Numbered from the stretch's first letter, positions 44,601-52,465 are shown. The stretch: DNA of 64,000 nucleotides from Streptomyces cellulosae (GCF_000721105.1 NZ_JOEV01000005.1:248001-312000), one strand, 5' to 3'. Notes: a model not told the origin generated them from the sequence alone. Made by a program: numbers and translations.

Positions 44601-44731
44601 CCGCTACCGACCTGCTCGAGCGCCCCCTCGACGACCCGACGGCCCACCGGCACACCGGGGCGGGTGTCGAGTTGTCCTTGCGTCCCTTCCAGATCCTCAC
44701 GCTGCGCCTGCGTCGCGCGATGGCCGCGTAG
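41669..44731 (+). CDS. Cytoplasmic alpha-mannosidase (GH38)
   Basis: This is a 1020-residue enzyme with no signal peptide. The zinc site HAHIDTAWLWPLRE is near residue 272, and ELWLPDTFGYNAALPQ-like sequence near 383 carries the nucleophile aspartate. HQFHDILPGTSIAWVHREAE near 590 is a further GH38 landmark, and beta domains fill the C-terminal half. The ATG at 41669 follows GGAGAAG. It probably hydrolyses alpha-mannosides brought in by the transporter encoded just upstream. It converges with the ATP-binding protein gene with only six bases between stops. Confidence 0.95.
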   Translation: MHNDRALTEQRLARVLNERIRPAVHARSVPLDVRVWNVPGEPVPVRDGLAAPYRPARVGDLWGPAWSTSWFKVTGTIPDRWAGERVEAVLDLGFATHSPGFSAEGLVHSADGTAVKALNPRNTWLPVTERAVGGEEFTFFIEAAANPVVMHTAPGELTFGPTSVGGRAPWLGDPAADPGAPLYRLRRLDLAVFDQDVYELVQDLDVLGQLMPELSPDDPRRWQILRAVEQALDAVDLGDVGGSAAAARAALAPVLEAPAHASAHRVSAVGHAHIDTAWLWPLRETVRKVARTVSNVTQLMDSHPEFRFVMSQAQQLAWLKEHRPEVYARAQEKAKAGQFLPTGSLWVEPDTNISGGEALVRQFVHGKRFFLEEFGVETEEMWLPDTFGYNAALPQLMKLAGVRWFLTQKMSWNTTNKFPHHTFWWEGIDGTRIFSHFPPVDSYNGELSGAEVAHSVRNFQDKAGAGHSLIPFGYGDGGGGPTREMLSRAARLKNLEGSARVEMDKPADFFHRAHAEYEDNGGAPVWSGELYLEFHRGTLTSQLATKQGNRRSEHLLREAELWAATASVRHGHPYPYDALDRLWKTVLLHQFHDILPGTSIAWVHREAEETYAALARELEDLIGAAQRTLAGPPGGTVVFNAAPHARGGVTALGASVRPGTADAPVRPVTDGEGFVLDNGLVRIAVDGRGLVTSAYDHTAGREALAPGAVGNLLQLHQDFPNQWDAWDIDVFYRNTVRDLTEAQSVTATGDGIRVVRVFGASRIEQVLTLPAGSRRLVIDTVVDWHEREKLLKAAFPLDVRAAHSTAEIPFGHVERPTHTNTSWDAAKFEVCAHRFLHVGEPDWGAALVNDSSYGHDVTRDVRPDGGTTTTVRLSLLRAAVFPDPDADQGTHRLGYALVVGADVAEATREGYRFNLPERTVPGSATVAPLVSVDHEGVIVEAVKLADDRTGDVVVRLYESRGTRARATLTTGFPLASVTATDLLERPLDDPTAHRHTGAGVELSLRPFQILTLRLRRAMAA

Positions 44732-44737
44732 ACACTT

Positions 44738-45184
44738 TCAGCCGGGAATGACCAAGGTCGCCCACACCGCGTTGCCGCCGGTGCGCCGGGAACGGTCCAC
44801 CCCCCAGGTGTGCGCGATCTCCTGCACCAGGAACAGCCCGCGACCGCCCTCGTCCTCGGGCCCCGGCGAGCACCGGGACGGTGTGCCGACCGTGTGGGCG
44901 TGGTCGTGGACCTCCAGGCGGAGGCAGTCGTCGGCGATGCGCCCGATGCCGCACAGGACACTCGCACTGGGTGTGTGACAGACCGCGTTGGTGACCAGTT
45001 CCGACACCAGGAGCACCGCGTCCGCGGAGGCCTCGGCGGGCAGCCGCCAGGCGGTCATGCGGGCGTCCATCGCATGGCGGGCGACCCTGACACTGGATCG
45101 GTGCGCGGGCAGCTCGATCCAGTACGTGCGCTCCGGGCTCACGACGTCTATGGGCCGGGGGGAGGAAGTCGTGTGGGGGGACAC
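44738..45184 (-). CDS. ATP-binding protein, RsbW/anti-sigma kinase-like
   Basis: This is a 148-residue GHKL ATPase domain. The N box is ADAVLLVSELVTNAVCHTPS near residue 54 and the G box EDEGGRGLFLVQEIAHTWGV near 111. Proteins of this shape are abundant in Streptomyces beside XRE/DUF397 pairs and act as anti-sigma or regulatory kinases. The GTG at 45184 has GGAAGG upstream. It diverges from the XRE gene across 322 bases; partner proteins are unknown. Confidence 0.87.
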   Translation of the reverse strand: MSPHTTSSPRPIDVVSPERTYWIELPAHRSSVRVARHAMDARMTAWRLPAEASADAVLLVSELVTNAVCHTPSASVLCGIGRIADDCLRLEVHDHAHTVGTPSRCSPGPEDEGGRGLFLVQEIAHTWGVDRSRRTGGNAVWATLVIPG

Positions 45185-45506
45185 GCTTGTCGCCTTCCAT
45201 CAGGAGGAGCGCAGGGGAGAGCGGCGCAGCCGACAGGCCGGCCGGGTGAGGGGGTGGTCCCGGTGTGACGGAGTCGGTGGATCCGCAGGGTGGCTGCGCG
45301 TCAACTCCGCGTAGTGGTGGGGTGGTTGACGACGATGCCCTCGCGTCCGAAGGAACCGCTTGCACACGTAACTATGCTCGCAGTCGAGTTCACACTGCAA
45401 CTGGCTCCCTGATAATTTCAGGAAGACGGTATCCGTGGGACGTGGGACAGATTCCTCAAGTGGCTCTCGGACTGACGCCGGTGACACACCCTCAGGAGGT
45501 AGCGCA
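45185..45506. promoter_or_regulatory. Divergent promoter region of the ATP-binding and XRE genes
   Basis: There is no gene here. The part 45355-45425 is relatively AT-rich and contains TTCACA (45390-45395), then TGATAATTT after 15 bases, a possible rightward promoter. A strong AGGAGG at 45494-45499 precedes the XRE start. No palindrome longer than 6 bp per arm was seen. Confidence 0.4.
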
Positions 45507-46379
45507 GTGAGCGATGCTCGTTCCGGTGCGGGCACCAGCGCACCGACCGTCCTGCGCATGATCCTCGGCCGCCGGCTCCAGGACAGACGGCTCGGCGCGG
45601 ACGTGTCCCTGGACGACGCGGCCAAGGCACTGCGGGTGACGTCGCTGACCATTCGCCGTCTGGAGAAGGCGGAAGTCGCACTCAAGCCCCTGTACGTGGA
45701 GAAGCTGCTGCAGACGTACGGGGCCGGCCAGCAGGAGATCGACGAGTTCGTCGATCTCGCCGAGCGGGCCAACGAGCCGGGCTGGTGGCACGCCTACCGC
45801 GACGTGGTGCCGAGTTGGTTCACCGCCTACGTGAGTCTGGAGAGCGGTGCCAAGACCCTGCGCACCTACGAGCCGCAGTACGTCACCGGGCTGCTGCAGA
45901 CGCCCGGGTACGCGCGCGCCGTCCTGCGCGGAGGCTTTCCCAACGACAGTGAGGAGGACCTGGAGCGGCGTGTCGATCTGCGGCTGCGGCGCCAGAGCCT
46001 GCTGGAGAAGGCCGGCGCTCCCACGCTGTGGGTGGTGATGGAAGAGGCCGTCCTGCACCGGGTGGCGGGCGGCAACGAGGTCATGCTCGAGCAGATCGAG
46101 CGGCTCCTGGAGGTCTGGGAGCTGGAGCACGTCAGCGTCGACATCGTGCCGTTCTCCGCGGGGGCACACGTCGGAGCGTGCGCGCCCTTCACCTACTTCC
46201 GGTTCGAGGAGCCGGAACTGCCCGACGTCGTCTACAGCGAGATCCTGTCCGCCTCCGTGTACCTGGACCAGCGCTCCGATGTCGCCACCCATCTCGAGGC
46301 GCACAACCGGATGTCCCTCCTGACCTCCTCCGCTCAGAGCCGGGCCCTGCTCCAACGCATGCGCAAGGAGTACTCATGA
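45507..46379 (+). CDS. XRE-family regulator with DUF5753 domain
   Basis: This is a 290-residue protein. The N-terminal helix-turn-helix reads VSLDDAAKALRVTSLTIRRL followed by EKAEVALKPLYV (residues 30-61). The rest is the DUF5753 effector domain, with ETQYVTGLLQTP-like EPQYVTGLLQTPGYARAVL near residue 127. These regulators work in Streptomyces with a DUF397 partner and affect development or secondary metabolism (WhiJ-like systems). The GTG at 45507 is fixed by AGGAGG. Its stop overlaps the DUF397 ATG. Confidence 0.92.
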   Translation: MSDARSGAGTSAPTVLRMILGRRLQDRRLGADVSLDDAAKALRVTSLTIRRLEKAEVALKPLYVEKLLQTYGAGQQEIDEFVDLAERANEPGWWHAYRDVVPSWFTAYVSLESGAKTLRTYEPQYVTGLLQTPGYARAVLRGGFPNDSEEDLERRVDLRLRRQSLLEKAGAPTLWVVMEEAVLHRVAGGNEVMLEQIERLLEVWELEHVSVDIVPFSAGAHVGACAPFTYFRFEEPELPDVVYSEILSASVYLDQRSDVATHLEAHNRMSLLTSSAQSRALLQRMRKEYS

Positions 46380-46627
46380 CCTTCGCCGACGGCAGTGTGT
46401 ACAACGGGATGCCCGCCTCCGACCTCGGAGAGCAGGGCTGGGAGTGCCCGTGGAGCGGTCCCAACGGGGGCCAGTGCGTGGAGACCAAGCAACTCGCCGA
46501 CGGCCGCGTCGCGTTGCGGCAGTCGACGGACCCCACCGGTCCCGCGTTGATCTACACGCCCGAGGAGATCTCCGCGTTCGTCCAAGGGATCAAGAAGGGC
46601 CTGGCCGATCATCTGACGGCCCGCTAG
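46376..46627 (+). CDS. DUF397 protein
   Basis: This is an 83-residue DUF397 protein, partner of the XRE regulator. It is a short beta-rich domain with GGQCVETKQLADGRVALRQS and the typical closing TPEEISAFVQGIKKG. The ATG at 46376 overlaps the XRE stop (ATGA). In related pairs it antagonises or modulates the XRE protein. Confidence 0.93.
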   Translation: MTFADGSVYNGMPASDLGEQGWECPWSGPNGGQCVETKQLADGRVALRQSTDPTGPALIYTPEEISAFVQGIKKGLADHLTAR

Positions 46628-46715
46628 AGCCAACCGCAAGCGGGAAGGATCCGAGCCTGCCCTGGCCGCGACCCGCCCGGCACACCGCGCACACCACCGA
46701 AGGGGACAGGACAGC

Positions 46716-47540
46716 ATGAGCAGCACCCACGCCGCACGGGGCATAGACACCAGCAGGCCGCACTCCGCCCGCATGTACGACTACTACCTGGGCGGCAAGG
46801 ACCACTTCGACATCGACAAGCAGGCCGCCGAGACGGTCGCCGCGGCCTACCCCGGCATCTTCGTGTGCGCCCGCGAGAACCGGGCCTTCATGCACCGGGC
46901 GACCCGTGTCCTGGCGCGGGAACACGGCATCCGCCAGTGGCTCGACATCGGCACCGGCATCCCCACCGAGCCGAACCTGCACCAGGTGGCCCAGAGCGTG
47001 GTTCCCGAGGCGCGTGTGGTGTACGCCGACAACGACCCCCTGGTTCTCAAGTACGCCGAACGCCTCATGCGCAGCACCCCCGAGGGCCGCACCACGTACA
47101 TCGAGGCGGACGTCAACAACCCGGAGGCGCTGCTCGACGCCCCGGAGCTGGCCGAGGTCCTGGACCTGAACCGGCCGGTGGCCCTGTCGATGAACGCACT
47201 CATGCACTTTGTCACCGACGCCCAGGACCCGTACGGAATCGTGGGCCGCCTGCTCGGCGCCCTGCCGTCGGGCAGCGCCCTGGCCCTGAGCCACTGCACG
47301 CCCGACTTCGACCCGGCCACCTGGCAGAAGGTGACCGACATCTACACCGCCGCCGGGACGCCGGTGCAGTTCCGTTCCCAGGGCGACGTCGCCCGCTTCT
47401 TCGACGGCCTCGACGTCCTCGACCCCGGCATCACCGTGGGCCACCGCTGGCGCCCCGACGCGCCGAACGGTGACCAGCCGGCAGAGGCCCTCACGGACGC
47501 CACCGTGAGCCTGTGGACCGGGGTGGGCATCAAGCCCTGA
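46716..47540 (+). CDS. SAM-dependent methyltransferase, DUF574 family
   Basis: This is a 274-residue methyltransferase of the actinobacterial DUF574 (PF04672) family. It has RMYDYYLGGKDHFDIDKQAA near residue 20, the SAM-binding stretch QWLDIGTGIPTEPNLHQVAQ near 75, and VVYADNDPLVL near 103. ALSMNALMHFVTDAQDPYGI near 160 is another landmark. Its function is not known. It stands 88 bases after the DUF397 gene and may share its transcript. A deleted relative lies at 51947-52465. Confidence 0.92.
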   Translation: MSSTHAARGIDTSRPHSARMYDYYLGGKDHFDIDKQAAETVAAAYPGIFVCARENRAFMHRATRVLAREHGIRQWLDIGTGIPTEPNLHQVAQSVVPEARVVYADNDPLVLKYAERLMRSTPEGRTTYIEADVNNPEALLDAPELAEVLDLNRPVALSMNALMHFVTDAQDPYGIVGRLLGALPSGSALALSHCTPDFDPATWQKVTDIYTAAGTPVQFRSQGDVARFFDGLDVLDPGITVGHRWRPDAPNGDQPAEALTDATVSLWTGVGIKP

Positions 47541-47551
47541 GCCGGGTCCGG

Positions 47552-47578
47552 GCGGCCCGTGCGGCCCGTGCGGCCCGT
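47552..47578 (+). repeat. 9-bp tandem repeat, three copies
   Basis: GCGGCCCGT occurs three times in a row in the gap between the methyltransferase and the GAPDH gene (convergent stops). It is probably slippage in GC-rich sequence. Confidence 0.85.
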
Positions 47579-47603
47579 GCGGCGATGTCGCCCTCGACGT
47601 GGG

Positions 47604-48602
47604 TCAGCGGGTGGCGAGCAGTTCCAGCGTGTCGATCACCCGGTTCGAGAAGCCCCACTCGTTGTCGTACCAGGCGACCACCTTCACATGGCGGCCCTCG
47701 ACCCGGGTGAGGGCCGAGTCGAAGATCGACGAGGCCGGGTTTCCCGTGATGTCGGAGGACACGAGCGGGAAGTCCGAGTACTCCAGGACGCCGGCGAGCG
47801 GCCCCTCGGCGGCGGTGCGGTACGCCGCCAGCACGTCGTCGCGCGTCACGTCGCGGGCCACGGTCGTGTTGAGTTCGACGATGGAGCCCACCGGAACCGG
47901 CACGCGGATCGAGTCGCCGGACAGTTTGCCGTCCAGGTTCGGCAGCACGAGGCCGATCGCCTTGGCGGCTCCCGTGGTGGTGGGCACGATGTTGACGGCG
48001 GCCGCCCGGGCGCGCCGGGCGTCGCGGTGCGGTCCGTCCTGCAGGTTCTGCTCCTGCGTGTAGGCGTGCACCGTCGTCATGAAGCCGTGCTCGATACCGG
48101 CGAGCTCGTCGAGAACGGCGGCCAGCGGGGCAAGGGCGTTGGTCGTGCACGAGGCGTTCGAGACGATCGTGTGCAGGCCGGGGTCGTACGCGTCGGTGTT
48201 GACCCCGAACGCGAGCGTGACGTCGGCGCCGTCCGACGGCGCGCTGACGAGCACCTTCCGCGCACCGGCGTCGAGGTGCGCGCGGGCGGCCTTCGCCGAT
48301 GTGAAGCGGCCGGTCGCCTCCAGGACGATGTCGACACCCAGCTCGGCCCACGGCAGTCGAGCCGGTTCGCGTTCGGCGAGCACCGTGATGCGGCGGCCGT
48401 CGACGACGAGGGTGTCTGCGTCGACGGTCACCGGACGACCGAGGCGGCCGGCCGTGCTGTCGTAGGCGAGCAGTCGCGCGAGGGTGGCGGGTTCCGTGAG
48501 GTCGTTGACGGCGACGACTTCGAGGTCGCTGTCGCGTTCGAGCAGTGCGCGCAGCGTGTTGCGTCCGATGCGGCCGAATCCGTTGATGGCGATACGAGTC
48601 AT
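47604..48602 (-). CDS. gap: Glyceraldehyde-3-phosphate dehydrogenase
   Basis: This is a 332-residue NAD-dependent enzyme of glycolysis. The Rossmann start is RIAINGFGRIGRNTLRALLE; catalytic SNASCTTNALAP holds Cys near 150; the C-terminal family signature is VVAWYDNEWGFSNRVIDTLE. The ATG at 48602 is preceded by GGAAGGGACACC. Some residues differ from the usual housekeeping enzyme, and it stands alone rather than with pgk and tpi, so it is probably a second, accessory GAPDH. A GlxA-type regulator gene lies just upstream on the same strand. Confidence 0.93.
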   Translation of the reverse strand: MTRIAINGFGRIGRNTLRALLERDSDLEVVAVNDLTEPATLARLLAYDSTAGRLGRPVTVDADTLVVDGRRITVLAEREPARLPWAELGVDIVLEATGRFTSAKAARAHLDAGARKVLVSAPSDGADVTLAFGVNTDAYDPGLHTIVSNASCTTNALAPLAAVLDELAGIEHGFMTTVHAYTQEQNLQDGPHRDARRARAAAVNIVPTTTGAAKAIGLVLPNLDGKLSGDSIRVPVPVGSIVELNTTVARDVTRDDVLAAYRTAAEGPLAGVLEYSDFPLVSSDITGNPASSIFDSALTRVEGRHVKVVAWYDNEWGFSNRVIDTLELLATR

Positions 48603-48727
48603 GAATGGTGTCCCTTCCGTTCGCCACCAGGCTCGCTCGCGGGCGGGTACCGCTGACAGTGGCGTGATCGCCACGGTTCAAAAGGATCGCGCCACGCCGG
48701 AACGCGTTCCGGGCTTCCGCTGCCGGA

Positions 48728-49684
48728 TCACTCGCCCTGGGCGAAGGTGCGCCGGTATTCGCTCGGGGTCGTGCCGAGGATGCGCTGGAAGTGCAGCCGC
48801 AGATTCGCGCCGGTGCCGAGGCCGACATCGGCGGCGATCTGCTCGACACCGCGCTGCGAACGCTCGAGCAGCTCGCGGGCCATGTCGATACGGGCCCGCA
48901 TCACCCACTGCATCGGCGTGTACCCGGTCTCCTCGACGAAGCGCCGCGAGAACGTGCGCGGCGAGACCGCGGCCTGCCGCGCCAGTGTCTCCAAAGTGAG
49001 CGGCTCGCCGAGCCGGCGCAGCGCCCACTCACGGGTGGCGGCGAACCGCTCGCCGAGCGGCTCGGGCACGCTGCGCGGCACGTACTGCGCCTGACCGCCG
49101 CTGCGGTAGGGAGCCGCGACCAGGCGCCGGGCCGCGTGGTTCGACGCGGCCACGCCGAGGTCGCCGCGCAGGATGTGCAGACACAGGTCGATGCCCGAGG
49201 CGGCCCCGGCCGAGGTCAGCACGCTGTCCTCGTCGACGAACAGGACGTTCTCGTCGACCCGGACGAGCGGATGCCTCGCCGCGAGTGCCCGCGTGTAGTG
49301 CCAGTGCGTCGTGGCTCGCCTGCCGTCGAGCAGACCCGTGGCGGCGAGCGCGAAGGCACCCGTCGAGATGGCGGCGAGCCGTGCGCCCCGCTCGTGGGCG
49401 GCGATCAGCGCGTCGACGACGGCCTGCGCCGGGTCGTCGCGGTCCGGGAACCGATAGCCGGGAATGAAGACGATGTCGGCCCACGCGAGGGCGTCAAGGC
49501 CATGAGCCACGTGGTACGACAGGCCGTCGCCCCCGGCCACCAGACCAGGTGCCGCGCCGCACAGCCGCACCTCGTACGGCATGCTCGCGCGTGTGGTGAA
49601 CACCTGCGCGGGGATGCCGACATCGAGCGGTTTCGCTCCGTCGAGCACGAGAACGGCGACGCGCCGCAGGCGGGAGGCTGACAC
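48728..49684 (-). CDS. GlxA-type transcriptional regulator (DJ-1/PfpI plus AraC HTH)
   Basis: This is a 318-residue regulator. The N-terminal 180 residues form a DJ-1/PfpI-like domain (RRVAVLVLDGAKPLDVGIPA, with the amidase cysteine position reading ISTGAFALAATGLLDGRRAT, so Cys is replaced by Thr). The C-terminal AraC motifs are LETLARQAAVSPRTFSRRFV and VEQIAADVGLGTGANLRLHF. GTG start at 49684 lacks an obvious ribosome binding site. It probably controls the adjacent GAPDH gene or the stress genes. Confidence 0.88.
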   Translation of the reverse strand: MSASRLRRVAVLVLDGAKPLDVGIPAQVFTTRASMPYEVRLCGAAPGLVAGGDGLSYHVAHGLDALAWADIVFIPGYRFPDRDDPAQAVVDALIAAHERGARLAAISTGAFALAATGLLDGRRATTHWHYTRALAARHPLVRVDENVLFVDEDSVLTSAGAASGIDLCLHILRGDLGVAASNHAARRLVAAPYRSGGQAQYVPRSVPEPLGERFAATREWALRRLGEPLTLETLARQAAVSPRTFSRRFVEETGYTPMQWVMRARIDMARELLERSQRGVEQIAADVGLGTGANLRLHFQRILGTTPSEYRRTFAQGE

Positions 49685-49745
49685 GGGAAAAGGGTACGCA
49701 CCGGCGGGGACTGTGGTTCGGCGGCCAGGGGGATCTCGGGAGGGG

Positions 49746-50186
49746 TCAGGCGTCCTCGACGGTCGCGGTGACCGGCGTGCCGGTCTCGACCGTGCGGCTG
49801 ACCGTGCAGAGCCGGTCGTGGGAGGTCTTGACCGCGCGGGGCAGGATCGCCCGGGCGCGCTCTGCGCCTTCGGTGTCCGCGAAGGCGACGGAGAAGGTGA
49901 CCGCGAGATCGGTCATCCGGTTGCCGAGCTCATCACTGATCTTGTTGCCGGTCACCGCGACGGAGAACCTGGCCGGCTCCGCGTGGCGGCTGGTGGCGAT
50001 GTCCACGTCCACGGCGGTGCAGCCTCCGAGCGCGGCGAGCAGCAACTCGACCGGGGTGAAGTCGGTGTCCCCGTCAGAACCGGAACCGGTACCGAAGCTG
50101 AGGGTGCCGCCACGGGCGTTGGTCGCGGTGAAGTGGCCGGTGCCGGTTCGCTCGATGGTGACGGAGCGCAGGGAGTCGTCGGTCAT
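49746..50186 (-). CDS. OsmC-family protein
   Basis: This is a 146-residue OsmC/Ohr-fold protein, thiol-dependent peroxidase type. The two redox cysteines fit LAALGGCTAVDVD (near residue 60) and HDRLCTVSRTVE (near 125). The ATG at 50186 was chosen over a longer frame because it starts the conserved fold. It is followed upstream on the same strand by a terminator and the GlsB gene. It probably reduces organic peroxides. Confidence 0.87.
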   Translation of the reverse strand: MTDDSLRSVTIERTGTGHFTATNARGGTLSFGTGSGSDGDTDFTPVELLLAALGGCTAVDVDIATSRHAEPARFSVAVTGNKISDELGNRMTDLAVTFSVAFADTEGAERARAILPRAVKTSHDRLCTVSRTVETGTPVTATVEDA

Positions 50187-50217
50187 GCCGACGACCCTAC
50201 TGCCGCCGGACGTGTGT

Positions 50218-50247
50218 GAGCGCCCCCGTCCGAAGACGGGGGCGCTC
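50218..50247 (-). terminator. Strong hairpin terminator of the GlsB/YeaQ gene
   Basis: A perfect 13-bp stem, GAGCGCCCCCGTC with GACGGGGGCGCTC, closes on a CGAA tetraloop. It lies between the GlsB stop (50305) and the OsmC start on the minus strand, so it ends the GlsB transcript. There is no U-run. Confidence 0.8.
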
Positions 50248-50304
50248 GCGCTCTTCACTTCCGTGTGTCGTGCTGCCTACCGGTCACCGACTGTCCGGGG
50301 CTCG

Positions 50305-50595
50305 TCATGCATGGACGTGCCCGCGCCGGTGTCCGTGCCCGCGGCCGGCGATCAGCCGGTACAGCGCGAGAAGGATGACGGAGCCGACGATGGCCGCGAT
50401 CCATGTGGACAGGTCGAAGAACCCGTCGATCGAGTCGACTCCGAAGATCACCTTGCCGAGGAAGCCTCCGAGGAGACCACCGGCGATACCGATGAGCATG
50501 GTGATGATGATTCCGCCCGGGTCCTTGCCCGGCATGAGCGCCTTGGCAATGGCGCCGGCAAGCAGACCGATGACTATCCACGCGATGATGCCCAT
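50305..50595 (-). CDS. GlsB/YeaQ/YmgE family stress membrane protein
   Basis: This is a 96-residue membrane protein with three hydrophobic segments: IAWIVIGLLAGAIAKALMPG, GGIIITMLIGIAGGLLGGFL and TWIAAIVGSVILLALYRLIA. It closes with a His-rich GRGHGHRRGHVHA tail that could bind metal. The ATG at 50595 follows GAGGAG. The family is linked to general stress in many bacteria, but its biochemical role is unknown. Confidence 0.9.
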   Translation of the reverse strand: MGIIAWIVIGLLAGAIAKALMPGKDPGGIIITMLIGIAGGLLGGFLGKVIFGVDSIDGFFDLSTWIAAIVGSVILLALYRLIAGRGHGHRRGHVHA

Positions 50596-50745
50596 AGCAG
50601 AATTTCTCCTCGCTGTCGGTTCGCCGAACGTGTTTCCAAGGAGCCCTGCGTCAAACCGCCGGCGGCACGAACGGCGCGGAGGATCGGTTCGCGTGGGCTT
50701 GGCGAGGCCCGTGATGCGCGGGCCGCCGGCCCGGCCCGTTGGGTA

Positions 50746-50759
50746 GGACAGTTCTGTCC
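50746..50759. promoter_or_regulatory. Palindrome upstream of the cupin gene
   Basis: GGACAG and CTGTCC pair about a TT centre. It is 111 bases upstream of the cupin start and is followed by a similar half-site, CTGTCC, at about 50769. It is a possible repressor site for the cupin gene or the divergent GlsB gene. Confidence 0.4.
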
Positions 50760-50870
50760 CAGGTTGTTTCTGTCCCCGGAGGAAACTCTCCCCGGTGCGA
50801 GCCGGCGCTCTGGTGCGAGCGTGGAACACGCGGCGCGTACCAGGGAAATTTCGTACAGACAAGGACACCG

Positions 50871-51284
50871 ATGGAGTTCGTCAAGCCTCAGTCCACCGTG
50901 AAGGCCCCCGAGGACTGGTTCACCGGCGACGTCTGGTTCGACGTCATCCACGCCGGCCAGGAGCCGTCCCGGATGCGCGCCAACATGGTGCGGTTCTCCC
51001 CGGGCGCCCGCACGGCGTGGCACCACCATGCCGTCGGGCAGACCCTGCACGTCGTCGAGGGCGTCGCGCTGATCGGCACCCGCGACGGCACGGTCTTCGA
51101 GGCCCGCCCCGGGGAGACAGTGACCTGTCCGCCCGGCGAGGAGCACTGGCACGGTGCGACAGCGGACCGGTTCATGCAGCACCTGGCCCTGTGGGAGGGC
51201 CCGGGGGACGACCGGCCGGAGACGACCTGGCTGGAGAAGGTCTCCGACGAGCAGTACAACGGCCACCGCACCCGCAACCACTGA
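50871..51284 (+). CDS. Cupin-domain protein
   Basis: This is a 137-residue single-domain cupin. The first metal motif reads PGARTAWHHHAVGQTLHVVE, and the second is PGEEHWHGATADRFMQHLAL; both carry the expected histidines. It resembles the (R)-mandelonitrile lyase-like or carboxymuconolactone-associated cupins, of varied function. The ATG at 50871 follows AAGGA. It stands alone. Confidence 0.88.
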   Translation: MEFVKPQSTVKAPEDWFTGDVWFDVIHAGQEPSRMRANMVRFSPGARTAWHHHAVGQTLHVVEGVALIGTRDGTVFEARPGETVTCPPGEEHWHGATADRFMQHLALWEGPGDDRPETTWLEKVSDEQYNGHRTRNH

Positions 51285-51583
51285 TCCCCTCAGGACCGGC
51301 CTCCACGGCCCGGCCCTGTCCGGCCCGCGCCCGCGCGGGAAGGTGTCGGGGCACGGTCCTGGGCGCCGGCCCCGCGGGCTTCGCCCCGTACGTCCTCCCC
51401 GGCCGGCGGCACGTCCTGCGGGGTGCGGACGAGTTGGGGGACGAGAGGCGTGTGCGCCGCCCGCCGGACTGTCCGGCGTCGGTTTGTGCGGCACGCGGAT
51501 CGCCCGGGCCCTCGGCTCCGGACGGGCATGAGCAGCACACGCCGAGGCCGTCCGGGTTCCGCGAGCGCAGGGCCCCTGGTTCG

Positions 51584-51946
51584 TCAGCGGGCAGGCGTCA
51601 GTCCTGTTGCCCGGCCCTCCTCGTCCCACCGGACTTCGAGGACACCTGCGACGGCGTCGCGGTTGATGGGCCCGTAGACGTGCGGGAACAGGGTGCTGTC
51701 GGCGACCCCGGGTGGCGGGGCGGGAGCCGCCGCCTCCCAAGCACACCTGGCGGTGAGCCGGTCCTCGTCGAGGAGCAGCGCCAGCAACGGCCGGGGAGCG
51801 GTGGGGTAGAAGGTGTTGACGATGATCAGTGTGGTCGCCTCGTCGGGGGAACAGTGGACGAATCCTTCCTCCGCGAGGGAGGCCGGGGCGTACGGCTGGT
51901 CGGCACTGGCATTCCACTCGTCGAGCGGCACGACGTGATAGATCAT
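51584..51946 (-). CDS. DUF952 family protein
   Basis: This is a 120-residue DUF952 domain, a glutathione S-transferase-like/ADP-ribose-type small fold of unknown function. It begins MIYHVVPLDEWNA and has EEGFVHCSPDEATTL and the closing FPHVYGPINRDAVAGVLEVR. The ATG at 51946 is the natural domain start, but it has no good ribosome binding site, and the frame is open upstream into the methyltransferase remnant, so it might now be made as a fusion or by read-on from that gene. Confidence 0.8.
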   Translation of the reverse strand: MIYHVVPLDEWNASADQPYAPASLAEEGFVHCSPDEATTLIIVNTFYPTAPRPLLALLLDEDRLTARCAWEAAAPAPPPGVADSTLFPHVYGPINRDAVAGVLEVRWDEEGRATGLTPAR

Positions 51947-52465
51947 GATCCGGTTATACAGCAGCCGTACGGCCAAGGACCGTCGTCGATCCCACGCCGA
52001 CAAGCCGCCGACGCGGACGGCGCCGGGCGTGCGCGCCACGCCCCCGTAGAAGCCGATCTCGCCGGACCTCGCGGGCGGCGGGGTGTCCGGGCGCCAGAAC
52101 GGGACCTGCGTGACGCCTGGTTCGACCAGGCCGAAGCCGTCGACGAATCGCTCCACCTCGGCGCGCGAGCGCAGGTTCAGGGAGGCGGTGGCCTTGTGGT
52201 GGACGGCCTGCGCCGCGCTGCGGTCGGCGAAGTCGCCGGTGGCGTGCGAGAGCACCAGGAAGCTGCCGGCCGGCAGCGCGTCGCGCAGGGCGGCGACGAT
52301 CCGCTCGGGCCTGTCCTCGTCGGTGAGGAAGTGGACGACGGCGACGAGGAGCAGAGCGACCGGCTCGGCGAAGTCGATGACTCGGCGAATGCCGGGGGGG
52401 TAGATCCGGGCAGGGTGCGGCCTGTTGGTGTCGATCTCCTCGATGTGGGAGCCGTTCTTCGTCAC
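51947..52465 (-). pseudogene. DUF574 methyltransferase with internal deletion, fused to DUF952
   Basis: The start is intact (GTG at 52465 with GAGGAGAG). The frame reads EIDTNRPHPARIYPPG, then jumps to RRVIDFAEPVALLLVAVVHF. Full-length relatives, such as the protein at 46716-47540, have about 100 residues between these, including the YYLGGKDHF motif and the SAM-binding GTGIPT. The C-terminal part (LPAGSFLVLSHATGDFAD to EIGFYGGVA) is well kept. The deletion is in frame and the stop codon is missing, so the frame joins DUF952. It cannot bind SAM in the family way. Confidence 0.72.
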
